Source of the DNA: Coprinellus micaceus
Lineage: Eukaryota; Basidiomycota; Agaricomycetes; Agaricales; Psathyrellaceae
Assembly: GCA_951394405.1 (NCBI GenBank)
Contig: OX596343.1
Location: 1,736,001-1,800,000 of the forward strand
DNA: 64,000 bases
Reading direction: 5' to 3'
Position numbers and translations under genes: made by a program. Each line of letters starts with the position of its first letter. Within the stretch, counting starts at the first letter, position 1. The notes under the pieces are model-generated. The model was not told where the DNA came from, did no database searches, and was given only the letters and a program-made list of their open reading frames with translations. Below are positions 44,032 through 53,643 of the stretch, piece by piece.

Positions 44032-47000
44032 ATGAACGGGAACCTGTCAGAGCTAACGCAGAGCATCGCCGAGATACCAACGCTTCGGCGCCGCCTGCTC
44101 GAAGCATGTTCCAATCGAGACACCCTACAGGATCTACTACGCGTGGACAGTCCCCAACAAATCCTAGATGAGTTCCAAATGGTCGGCGAATAGCGTCTAG
44201 GAGCCTGCTATATCTCACTCTGGCATAGGTGCTTGACCACGATTCAGCTCCCTCGGAGGCGGAAGATGTTGTCAGCGACAGAGCACGCTTGATGAAGGCC
44301 CTTATCCACTTATCCGTCGCGTACGGGCTATTTCCTACAGCGCTACAGATTCCCCAAGTTCAGAAGGACGAGGATCCTATAGACTTCGGCATGGCTGGTG
44401 AGGTGTATCAGGGTCGTTTCGCAGATCGCGCGGTCGCCGTCAAGGTCTTCAAAGCGTGCAAGGCGAACCTGAAAGACCTGCCGACATACCTGAAGGTTAG
44501 ATACTCTCATTCTCGGAGCATTAGCACCCAATTTCTATCCGAAGATCTGACTTTATCTGTTGTAGGCGATCACGACGGAGGCCATAATTTGGTGCCAGCT
44601 GTATCATGAGAACATACTTCCCTGCTACGGTGCACACTGTGACCCTGCGAAGGTCTATCGAATCGACCTAGTCTCTCCTTGGATGGAGAACGGCAACGTC
44701 CCCAAGTATCTACGTGCTAATGAGAACTCGGAGCCTCCAGTCAACCGAGTATTACTAGTTTGTTCTCCTTCGCCCTTTTCTGTGCGGGTCCCTTCGCTGA
44801 CCCCCATCGAAGCTTTCAGATATTGCAGCTGGAATGGCGTACTTGCATGCACAAGGGATCGTGCATGGAGACCTCAAGGCAGTAAGTGCAGTCACTACGC
44901 ATTATGCTCAGCGTAGATTACCGATCATCTCCAACTTCATGTTATCTACCTTAGGCGAACGTCCTCGTATCCGCCTCACATAGGGCCTGTCTAACGGACT
45001 TCGGCCTCTCGACAACACCAGCAGTATCAGGGTGGAGGTCTCCACCAAAAATGCGTGCGCCAGGAGCTCCTCGCTGGCACGCACCCGAGCTCTCAGACCC
45101 CCGCGAAGGCGTTGAAATAAAGACCACTACTATGTCAGATGTCTATTCTTTTGGAAACGTCTGCTACGAGGTGCGTGCGTGACCACACCCTTCCTTTGGC
45201 ACCGATGCTCATCTGTCTCGTGAAACCTGTAGATCATGACCGGAAAGGTGCCATTCTATGAGACCAAAAACAATACCAGGGTCCAGCTTCGCGTTCTTCG
45301 AGGTGACCGGCCCAGCAAGCCCTCGCCAGAAGACCCAGCGTTCCGAAAATATGGGCTTACGGAAGAGGTCTGGGAATTCATAGAAACGTGCTGGCCTCAA
45401 GAGCCCGGCGAACGTCCGACGGCAAACCAGCTTCGCGAGCATCCGGTGCTCAGTTTGCCTGCTGACCATCGGCCACCACAAGGTTGGGGAGAGGGCTCTA
45501 TCATCGACTTTCGTCGAAAGCCTGCCCCTAAGCCGAACCTCGACCTCTCGAACCCGAAAGGTGCGAAACCGACTAAGCCGCTGTTGGAGCCCGTGGAGCG
45601 AGCTTCGCGGGTGGACAGTTTCGATGCATTCGCCAAGGTCGTTGAAGCAGATGGTGATAAAATCCATTCGGTATCATCGGTTCGAGCCCTCTTACTGAGA
45701 GTTCTCGACTCCGAAGACATGCGACTGGAAATGCTACGCCTGGGCGACATCAGAGCGGCGAAATGGGTGAATGCCTTCCAGGCAGTAAGTAGGCATTCGT
45801 CTCCGACCCTCATTCACTCACAGATTAGGGATAGGTGTTGGATTCGGATCCATGCAATACACAGGGGGACAGAGGTCGTTTCTTGGAAGGCCTTCTCCGC
45901 TTGTCGATTGCACATGGATCACCCCCAAGGTCTTTGCGGCTCACGATCCCTGTTGAGAAGGAGACGGAGCCCGTCGAGGTGGGACCCTCCGGAGAGCTGT
46001 ATCGAGGACGCATCTCGGGTAGCGATGTTGCTGTCAAAGTACTACGAACGTACCGAAGCCGCAATCGCGTTGATTTCATGAAGGTTCGTCCCTGTGGATC
46101 TTCACCATTCGTATTCCGGTAGGGTAACCATTGCTCTCCTTACGTAGGTTATGTTGAGCGAGGTGATCATATCATGTCACTCGAAGCACCCCAACGTACT
46201 TCCCTGCTACGGCGTACACAGCCCCCATAGTCAAGTCCCAGTAGGGCTAGTATCACCTTGGATGAAGAATGGAAACGTCAGGGACTACTTGCGCGGTAAC
46301 CCACAGGCGAACAGACTGTTGCTGGTTAGTGTTCGGCCTTACTCAATCCCCAAAATATTTCTGACTTTCAATGTAGGTTTCAGATATCGCGTCGGGTCTG
46401 TCGTACCTCCACAAGAACGACATCGTCCACGGCGACCTCGAAGGAGTAAGTCATCTCTACGATCAATGCTGTGGCCTTGGTGGGTGATTACTGAAAACTT
46501 TACTTCAGGCCAACGTTCTCGTCTCCGCTTGGGGGAGGGCCTGTCTCGCCAACTTTTCTCTGTCCATTCTGTCAGGCCACGAATCTATTGGTATCGGGTT
46601 GGACTTCGGTGCTGTTCGGTGGCAAGCCCCAGAGCTCTTTGACAGACTTGACTCCGATGAGGGGGTCGGGGTTACGACGAAGTCCGACGTCTATTCGTTT
46701 GGGTGTGTTTGCTACGAGGTGGGTACCCTCCCGCCGATCGAGATCCATTTCCCCCTGTCTACCTCACTGTTCCTTTGGATCAGCTCCAACGGGACTGATC
46801 ATCTTGCCCAGGTAATGACAGGCAACATCCCGTTCTACCAGACCCGAAAGGCTTTGGCTATCCCAGCATTAGTCCTAGCCGGGATTCGGCCTAAGAAGCC
46901 CGACGCTACAGACGTTGCATGGCGAGAATACGGACTGACCGAGACCGCATGGCTGTTCATCGAGAATTGCTGGAAGCAGGACGCCGACTCGCGCCCTACC

Positions 47001-47108
47001 ACACTGGAATTCCAACATAGTGACCTCTTCTCACTCGTTGATCCCCATCCGGTGCAACCATGGCGAGATTCGGATGCCGCACAGTTTCGTCGGATAGAGC
47101 CTTTGTAG
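44032..47108 (+). CDS. Double kinase: TKL kinase domain plus C-terminal pseudokinase domain
   Basis: Exons 44032-44181, 44229-44495, 44566-44757, 44813-44881, 44955-45170, 45233-45784, 45835-46083, 46148-46324, 46377-46445, 46509-46718 and 46812-47108; 2448 nt, 815 aa. Domain 1 (about residues 70-335) has MAGEVYQG, VAVK, TEAII, HGDLKAANVLV, TDFGLS and APELS. Its last exon does not stop where kinases 1-3 stop but reads on through PKGAKPTKPLLEP and a second adaptor (LLLRVLDSEDMRLEMLRLGD... WVNAF) into domain 2. There VAVK and the helix-C Glu remain, but the loop is HGDLEG (Lys to Glu) and DFG is NFS, so metal binding should fail. The fusion could be native or a gene-prediction choice; no stop separates the halves. 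Confidence 0.78.
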
Positions 47109-47210
47109 GGTTGTAGTAAAACTGATAGTTTGTTATTTCCTGAGACACGCGTCCTTCAATTTGTAACAACCTATTACCTTTCCCCGCTACGTGGGATCTC
47201 ATTTTTGAGA

Positions 47211-47636
47211 TACTGGGCTTTGCATATTTCCGTGAAAACTTGAAAATTCCTTGCGCGACCACGTGACCTGGGTCCCACAGTCAAACAAGGTCGGGAGCAG
47301 TGAGCACGACGTGGCAGCATGGCCGACGGCCGGTTCAGCGCTTCCCGCCCTCCCGCTCGCCATCGTGGCAAGGGTTCCATCCGCTTGGGAGGCATTAGGG
47401 CATGCAGCTTTCTTCCCTCCAATAGCATTGCGTTAGAACGAGGTATGTGCTGCAAAATGCACCCTTCCTTATTTAATTTACTGTTTGACCCCTCACGCTC
47501 GTCGCCTCCCACCACGGTGAGCGGGCTAGCGCTCACTGCCAGCTGGCAGTGACAGCATTTGTTTGGCTCAGGCACCAGGTCACGTGAGGGTTCGAAGAAA
47601 TTTCTCAACTTTCACGGAAATATGCAAACGCCAGTA
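47211..47636. mobile_element. MITE with TA target-site duplication (Tc1/mariner-like)
   Basis: Inverted repeats of about 55-65 bp, outer part CTGGGCTTTGCATATTTCCG at 47213 and its near-complement at the right end (47634), flanked on both sides by TA. A CACGTGACCTGG block is also mirrored. No coding capacity in 422 bp. Non-autonomous; a Stowaway-type element is likely. Confidence 0.75.
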
Positions 47637-48430
47637 AGGTGTGTCGACTCCACTGTTGTTTTTTGACAGCGCAAGCCAGGCAGTGTCCAACAGCCCTGTG
47701 AGCTATGGATGCCATTGAAAGTGATCATCATTAACCCCGACTTAATGCCAGTGGGAGCAAGAGGTGGCAGATCCCAGGATCTTGCACACGTTCTCACGGG
47801 TACATCCCCCCCCCCTTGTCCCCCCAAAAGCAGTAGTTCCCCACGAAAATGCACAGCCCCAAATTATACGGCAAGCACGGCATCTCCAACTTGGCTTCAA
47901 TGTCGCCAGGGATTTGTTGGCGATTGGCGCTCGTTCCGCTCTGCGACGTGGAGAACGCAGGCAAAACTATCAGAGACGCTGCGTGCAAGCCCCTCAGCCG
48001 ACGCCTTGGGATGCGCAGAACCTCAGCAAGAGAGGATAATTGCAGGTAAGACCGGGCTCATGTAGGCCCGTTTAATCCAATAGTTGACGCAAGTGCTCGG
48101 GGAAAGAAACACACCACGGGATCTCAACCTCTCTCCAGTGGCTTAGTAAAGCCTTTCCTGTACTCTTCTTCTCCTCAGCACTGCTAACCGTCGTAGAGCG
48201 ATAGCAGGATTTGGGTGAGTGCCGTCGATGCCGAAGTTCGGACATCTCCGAGTTGGCATCACCTCGGTCACAATGGGCCCAGATCCAATGTCCGTTATTC
48301 CACGATCTGCCACCTCTTGAGTGGGAGTCAGCAACCCCTGCCAACCGAACGATGTGACAAAACCGGGACCTTCCGTTTTGGGAAGGTGGCTCCCATCACC
48401 GAACCCCTCACGCATGCCGTTCTATCGATT
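47637..48430. other. Non-coding stretch, unidentified remnants
   Basis: Overlapping short frames, a C9 run near 47807-47815 and nothing recognisable. Treated as decayed mobile-element sequence or intergenic spacer. Confidence 0.4.
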
Positions 48431-48661
48431 TCACGTCGCTCTCTCATTTCTTTGCCATTTGGCGAGAAGCTTCTTCTCCTTTGCAACTAGCTTCTTCTCG
48501 AGAAGTTCCACCTGTCCCTTCAGGGTTGATATCTTGGTATCCTTGACTGCAAGTTTGATATTGGACACTGCCGGCTCTGCGGGGCTCTCAGCTTCCCGAG
48601 GGGTGACTTTGGCTGCCTTTAGGGCGGTAATATGTGCCCTCTGTTTTGCAGAACGAGCCAT
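48431..48661 (-). CDS. Short Lys/Glu-rich coiled-coil ORF
   Basis: ATG-initiated 76-aa frame (MARSAKQRAHITALKAAKV) with heptads in KLAVKDTKISTLKGQVELLEKKLVAKEKKLL. It resembles in style the coiled-coil start of large mushroom transposase-like proteins such as the one at 61382, but sequence identity is not evident. A remnant or a small gene; no function assigned. Confidence 0.35.
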   Translation of the reverse strand: MARSAKQRAHITALKAAKVTPREAESPAEPAVSNIKLAVKDTKISTLKGQVELLEKKLVAKEKKLLAKWQRNERAT

Positions 48662-49449
48662 GGGGACCGATATTGGATAAAATATGTGTATTTTGGCTAC
48701 CTATGGGCTGGCAAACACGCCTCGAATTGGTTGCGCACACACGAGGCGAGTAATTAAGGGTAAAAACAGGGGCATCACCGGTGCCAATAGCGATTCCCAG
48801 GCGTGTTTCCCTCTACCTCAAAGGAGCCTGCCGCTCCTTCCAGTTCCGTACATAGGATATCCTCAAATTTGGATCTATCCAGTGTTTTTGAGGTTGCTGA
48901 ACACGTTCTATGTCCCGGATTCTTTGTCCCTCCACTTAAAGTGCCTCAAACCCATGATTTTAGGAGGCTATCTGAGCAAGCATCCAAAGAGAAATTAAAA
49001 GCTGACATAGACGGTACTCAGAGAATGTATATAAGCATTTTATCCCATACAAACTAGTAACAGAACTGCGACAATGGTGAGATAAAATCTGGGGACACCT
49101 TTTGGCACGGTCGTCGGAGTTTGAATTCGGCCTCGATTGCTGGGTCCCAATGCCAGGCACCTTGACCGCTGCGCCACGGTGGAAGCACAAGTCAATCACG
49201 AGTGCAGCGGTTCGGTGTATGTTCTCTTCCTTTCTCAGTTCATTTACATCTTCTCCCCTGACCATACCATCCACCACCCCAGCGTGGCAAGTTCTCAGTC
49301 TCACTGTGTCACTTTCAAGCTCAGCTAGACCTCCTTGTTTTTGATATACTCAATAACCACAAGTGAGCTTATCATCCAAGACCTGCACAATCGGTTGGCA
49401 AGGAGAAACCAGCGGAAATCCCACCTATCAGCTAGAGCCGACCTCTGCC
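48662..49449. other. Spacer with a possible tRNA-derived SINE fragment
   Basis: Around 49096-49190 the minus strand reads CCGTGGCGCAGCGGTCAAGG followed about 35 bases later by AATTCAAACTCC, resembling RNA polymerase III A and B boxes. No cloverleaf can be drawn. At 48803-49054 a plus frame (VFEVAEHVLCPGFFVPPLK) looks like a decayed exon. Confidence 0.3.
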
Positions 49450-50577
49450 ATGAACGAAGATTCTTCACAGTCGCCTCGACTCCAGCTTGAAGATACTCTG
49501 GTCGATGGTGCAAGCGGCAAATTCAATTGGCTCCAGAGGCTCATGAAGGCAACAAGGGCACCCAGAAGGTCGATTGCGGACCTGGTGACAAGGCAATGGA
49601 AGAAGTCTGACACAGATCATGAACGTGAGTTTGTGCGACATACCGTCTGTTGAGAGGGGATCGAAACAAACATTAGCAGATACGGATGACGCAACAGCAG
49701 CTGGGAGGGTACCTCCCGAGCGACCCTCCGACCAGCGAGGCGGTAGGGAAAGGGTTGAGCAACAGCTCGGCGTGGAAACAGGTGGGAATTGCAGCAGCAA
49801 ATAAGTGAGGCGCTTGGCCAGGATCTTAGGCGGGATGCGGAAAGGGTTTGAGGCGCGGCAGAACCTCAGGTTCGTCTCTCGCTTATTTGCCCCGACACAG
49901 GCATTGACCTTCCTTGGCATGCCTTGCCATTTCTTGTTTCTCACTCCAGGTGGCTGAAGGAGAAAGCCTGGACGTTGGAGCCCAAATGTTCGAAAATGCA
50001 AATCAACCAAGGTTTGAAGGTGGCAGCCAATTCAAGGCGGCTGGTCGGGACTTCCACGAGACGCACGAGTATAATCTCAACCTTCAGCCAGGTATAGCTT
50101 GGACCATAACAGGCTCAGTTGTGACAGCCCAGCCCTCAGTAATCCCTAGTGGCTCCAATGGGTTGTCATCCCAAACCAGTGGAAAGCTTATTCCGATTGT
50201 CCGCCACTGACCATCGTCCTTTCAAATTGTTGAATGTGAAGGAGGGCTCACGGTGGTGGGTGCTGCCCTATCTATACATTTCTACTTGCTTTTTCTAACA
50301 GCCCCCTCAGTCCGCCATTGACAATTTTGATATTCCTACCATTGCACCCAACACCCTGAGCAACGCAGAGGTCTACGCCCGCCAGTTATCACCCTCCAGA
50401 GGGTTGGCCTGCTGGAAGCCCGAGCCTTTCTGCCTGTTCGTCGGAGAAAGCGGAGTCGTTCCGGGCGATGTTGGTACATACACCGCAGAAGATGGCTTCA
50501 AGAAAACATTCAATATATGGGATGACGCGCTTTCAACTGGGCAGAGTGCATCAGACCTAAAGGAGAGTGACTATGAG
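49450..50577 (+). pseudogene. 5' part of an Agaricomycete family gene, probably interrupted
   Basis: Exon 1 from the ATG at 49450 (MNEDSSQSPRLQLEDTLV) splices at GTGAGT (49624) to TDDATAAGRVPPERPSDQRG. A later exon encodes MFENANQPRFEGGSQFKAAG, resembling a short motif (F.NA....GG.F...G) common in mushroom proteins. An exon at 50291-50577 encodes NAEVYARQLSPSRGLACWKPEP and GDVGTYTAEDGFKKTFNIWDD, which I recognise as the N-terminal half of a widespread Agaricomycete family. It ends at a TGA at 50575. The second half of that family's pattern is found at 52342. Exact exon joins between 49800 and 50290 are uncertain. Confidence 0.5.
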
Positions 50578-50686
50578 TGACCGCCGGGCGACCTTATTCG
50601 CTGTCCAGGGAAGATGCATTGTTGCCGAAGGCGTATCAAAGAAACTTTCCATGTCGACGATGAATGGAACAAGGTATGTGCCAAAA

Positions 50687-50849
50687 CTGTTGGAAGTGGT
50701 CAATTGACAGCCTAGACTTGATATTGGTGCAGTGCTATATGTGACTGTATCCCACACAGTGACGAGCCTGTGTATGGGGAATGTTTAAGGCCCCATAGTA
50801 TCAACATCTGCACACTGTCTATCCATAGGGTGGTAGCTCAGTGGTAGAG
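50687..50849 (+). repeat. Inverted repeat partner of 59395-59557
   Basis: 163 bases from CTGTTGGAAGTGG to GTGGTAGAG, the reverse complement of 59395-59557 with no net indel and few mismatches. It includes the 5' half of a tRNA-like sequence at its inner end. The pair encloses 8.5 kb containing copia element 2. Confidence 0.85.
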
Positions 50850-50899
50850 CGTCCAGTCTCATCAACAGATGGTCCCAGGTTCGATTCCTGGTCACTCCA
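50827..50899 (+). other. tRNA-like sequence, probably pseudo-tRNA or SINE head
   Basis: 73 nt with a good D arm (GCTCAGTGGTAGAGC), a perfect T arm (CCAGG TTCGATT CCTGG) and an acceptor stem pairing at six of seven positions, with A1-C72 opposed. The anticodon arm cannot form five pairs around a loop with U33, so a working tRNA is doubtful. A- and B-box promoter elements are intact. The copy at 59.4 kb retains only the A-box half. Confidence 0.5.
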
Positions 50900-51195
50900 A
50901 TACTTTAACAAAAACACACCGGCTCAGGCGGCGCCAACCACAGCATCATCCTGATACCAATCTTCACTAGGCGCCTCTCTTCTTGCGATTTTCAGTGCGT
51001 CAGTGAGCAAGGCGCTGTCCTGGCATTGACATCGCCAGCCGATCTCCACGAGGTTGCGGACCTGGCGGCTCTGCACGACTGGCTCCTGAAGCACGTCCGA
51101 CTTATATGCAAATTTGCAAACAGGAGGCTCAGTAAAAACGAAAAGTCCCAGAATAGTCACAGCAAAGTCACTTCAAAGACCCGAATGACTAAATG

Positions 51196-51464
51196 ACATT
51201 TTCATCTCAGTCACTGTGGAATGACCCCCAGAAAGGTGGAATGGAAGGTGGGATATGGTGGAATAGAAGGTGGAATATGGAACAGGTTTGGTTCCCAATG
51301 GGGAATTGGAATGGATATTTGGAAGGGAAGTGTGGAATAGTGGACCAGAAAGAGGAATAGTGGAAGGGGGAACACAAATGGAATGACCCCCTTTTAGGCC
51401 TATTGGAACAAAAAATTCATAGGCCTTTAAGGGGGTCATTCCACGGTGACTGAGATGACATTTT
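51196..51464. mobile_element. 255-bp MITE with 27-bp TIRs and ACATTTT duplication
   Basis: Terminal inverted repeats at 51203-51229 and 51431-51457 (CATCTCAGTCAC(T/C)GTGG, then AATGACCCCC) with one mismatch, flanked by direct ACATTTT at 51196-51202 and 51458-51464. The interior is rich in GGAATA words and has an AGGCCTAT/ATAGGCCT inner palindrome. A 7-bp duplication (possibly up to 10, ambiguous with the TIR end) does not fit Tc1/mariner. Confidence 0.85.
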
Positions 51465-52341
51465 CCTGTGCTGTTTGTGACTTTGTGAGGACCACCCAAA
51501 GTCGTACCGCAGTCACCCAGACTCACCATGAACACACCGCACTAGAAACACCGGTCTGCCGCACCATTGCACGTATTCCAGTTCCCTGCTGCTTGGGAGC
51601 ACGGCAAATTTACGAGGGAGGTCTTGATTCCAGGCAACAGCAATAAGAACAAGAAATAGTCATATTATAGTTGTAGCTAGTACAGTGCAAAGTGGACTCG
51701 CAGTGGATACAAATGGATTCTGGGTATACAACATTCATAGGATATTCGTGGTACGAAGCATACTGGGGTCCCACTGATTCTTGGAGCAGTAGGTGGTAGA
51801 GTGAAGAGTCACTAGAACAGGATTGAGTACCTGGTAGACAACGCGCAGGCAGAGGAGGCACATACTCACAGGTAAAACAGTCTCAGCCCGAGGGCAAACC
51901 GGCATCAGAGGGTGTTGAGGAATAGTGCATTCTGACGTGGAGCCGCAAAGCGAGTCAGCTGGATGCATGCAAGGAGGAAAGTGTAAACTTACTCAATGAG
52001 TAGGCTCCAACCAGAGGAGTTGGAGACAGGGATGTAGACACAGTCAGAAGGTTGGAGATTTCAGAAGGCGGTGAAGCCACAAAAGCAGCTTTCAACTCGA
52101 TTCCAGCTCCGACAGTATTTTTCTCACAGCCTAACTTTGCAAAAGGATGTACAAGTCCGGAACATGGTCGAAATGTTATGTTATGCACAGAGATACCACA
52201 ACAAGACTTGTGTGTCACCACCCTGTGACTTTGAGGGACTTCAAAAAACCCAAACATAGCTCGATCTCCAGCAATATTGATGGTGGCACCGGACGCGACT
52301 CCCCGGTGACTGCTGCAAGGCCAATGGGCGACTAGTGTGAC
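51465..52341. other. Insert-like spacer, no gene seen
   Basis: Short frames on both strands without recognisable motifs. The region separates the two halves of the interrupted gene (49450-50577 and 52342-52911). Confidence 0.4.
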
Positions 52342-52911
52342 TTGTCGTTTTTACTGAGCAGGAGGCGTCACATTGGACGTGATGATTCCCTGTACGTTAT
52401 CACTGGCTGCATCAAAGGCGACCATTGGGCACTCGCAGCTTTCAAAGCACCTGCAGAGCCTCCTAATCATTCACTTCGCCTTGTCCGGTACAACAACGAG
52501 GATAATTCGCTCTACTTCTGGGCTGAGTACCCACAATCTGCTGATGCCCGATCGTTGGATGGTCTTCGAATGGGATTGAAAAATCAATCTCTGTTTCTGC
52601 GTGGCTTCAGGGTAACCTTATCACAGAAATTCCATGCCAAATTGAATGATACTGATACCCCCAACCTGAGTCAACCAGGGTTAGATGACAGTCAGGGCAA
52701 TGGCGGAGCTCCAGGCCCTCACTCTAGTGGTCCTGATGGACCGCGGAGACCCAATGAAACCCAGGAGCAGTGCAGCAGTGGCCACTGGAAATCCATGGGC
52801 GATGGTCATTATGACCAGGTAGACGCAGGAATGCACAACTTAGTTGATGGGGTCAAGATTGACACATTTCCCAAAGATCGTGCACAGGTGTGTCCACTCT
52901 CAACTTATTAG
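52342..52911 (+). pseudogene. 3' part of the interrupted Agaricomycete family gene
   Basis: Open frame containing GRDDSLYVITGCIKGDHWAL, SLYFWAEYPQSADARSL and NQSLFLRGFRVTLSQKF, the second-half hallmarks (SLYVITGCxK...W, N.C.F.RGF) of the family whose first half lies at 50291-50577. The usual WY-rich centre between them is not found, so 1.7 kb of other sequence appears to have replaced or interrupted it. The tail is low-complexity and Gly/Pro-rich. Confidence 0.5.
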
Positions 52912-53233
52912 GCTTTCATTCTGAATTCTGTGGCTTCCCAGACAACAGGTGTACCACCCTAGTGAGACCATCAACAGGTGCATCTTGAAATGGGCAAGTG
53001 CTATATCCTCCTGCATCTGTTTATGTTGTGACCTCTCTTTCCAGACCAGGGCAGACATTGCGATCAGCCACGACAATGAATGGATACATTGCATGGAGGG
53101 TCCTAGCTGGGATGGTGAATAAAATACTCTCAAGCAATGTAGTGAGCTGACCTTCCATCAGAGGCCCTACAAAACATGATTCAGGATATAGGGATACAGT
53201 TGATTGGTGTCCAGGTTTGTGATGGTGTGTTGT
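52912..53233. other. Spacer before copia element 2
   Basis: No gene or repeat recognised; it ends GTTGT immediately before the LTR. Confidence 0.5.
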
Positions 53234-53616
53234 TGTAGAACGATGCAAGTATGACTCACTGTAAGTGGGGAGAGTTCGATGTTAGATTAAAAGTAAGTAG
53301 AGTATACAAGATACGCACCTGTAAGTGGGGAGAGTTCAATGGGGACTCACCCACTTACAGTGTGGACTATATACTGTGGAGAACAATAGATAACCTATAT
53401 GTGGAACAATAAGAAAGAACAATAGACGTTCCATAAGTAAAGAACAATAGCAGTGAATGGAGATAAGGTGGAGATAAGAGAACAATAAGTGTAAGTATAA
53501 TGGGAATAATACAAGGTGGTTGTTGTTCTCTGTAGAACAATAGAAAATAAGTAAAATGTTCGAAATAGAGGTATTCTTTGTAGAGATAGAGTTGACATGA
53601 GCATTGTCTTCCAACA
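53234..53616 (-). repeat. 3' LTR of copia element 2
   Basis: 383 bp. The minus strand reads TGTTGGAAG to TTCTACA. A GAGGGGG polypurine tract precedes it on the element strand. Confidence 0.92.
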
Positions 53617-53643
53617 CACCCCCTCAATGTAATGTCTCTGTAT

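Noticed and set aside
49096..49190. Second tRNA gene on the minus strand
   Set aside because: Only A-box- and B-box-like words are visible; no cloverleaf can be drawn.
50827..50899. Functional tRNA gene
   Set aside because: D and T arms are good, but the anticodon arm does not pair and lacks U33, and the acceptor has an A-C first pair. Kept only as a tRNA-like element.
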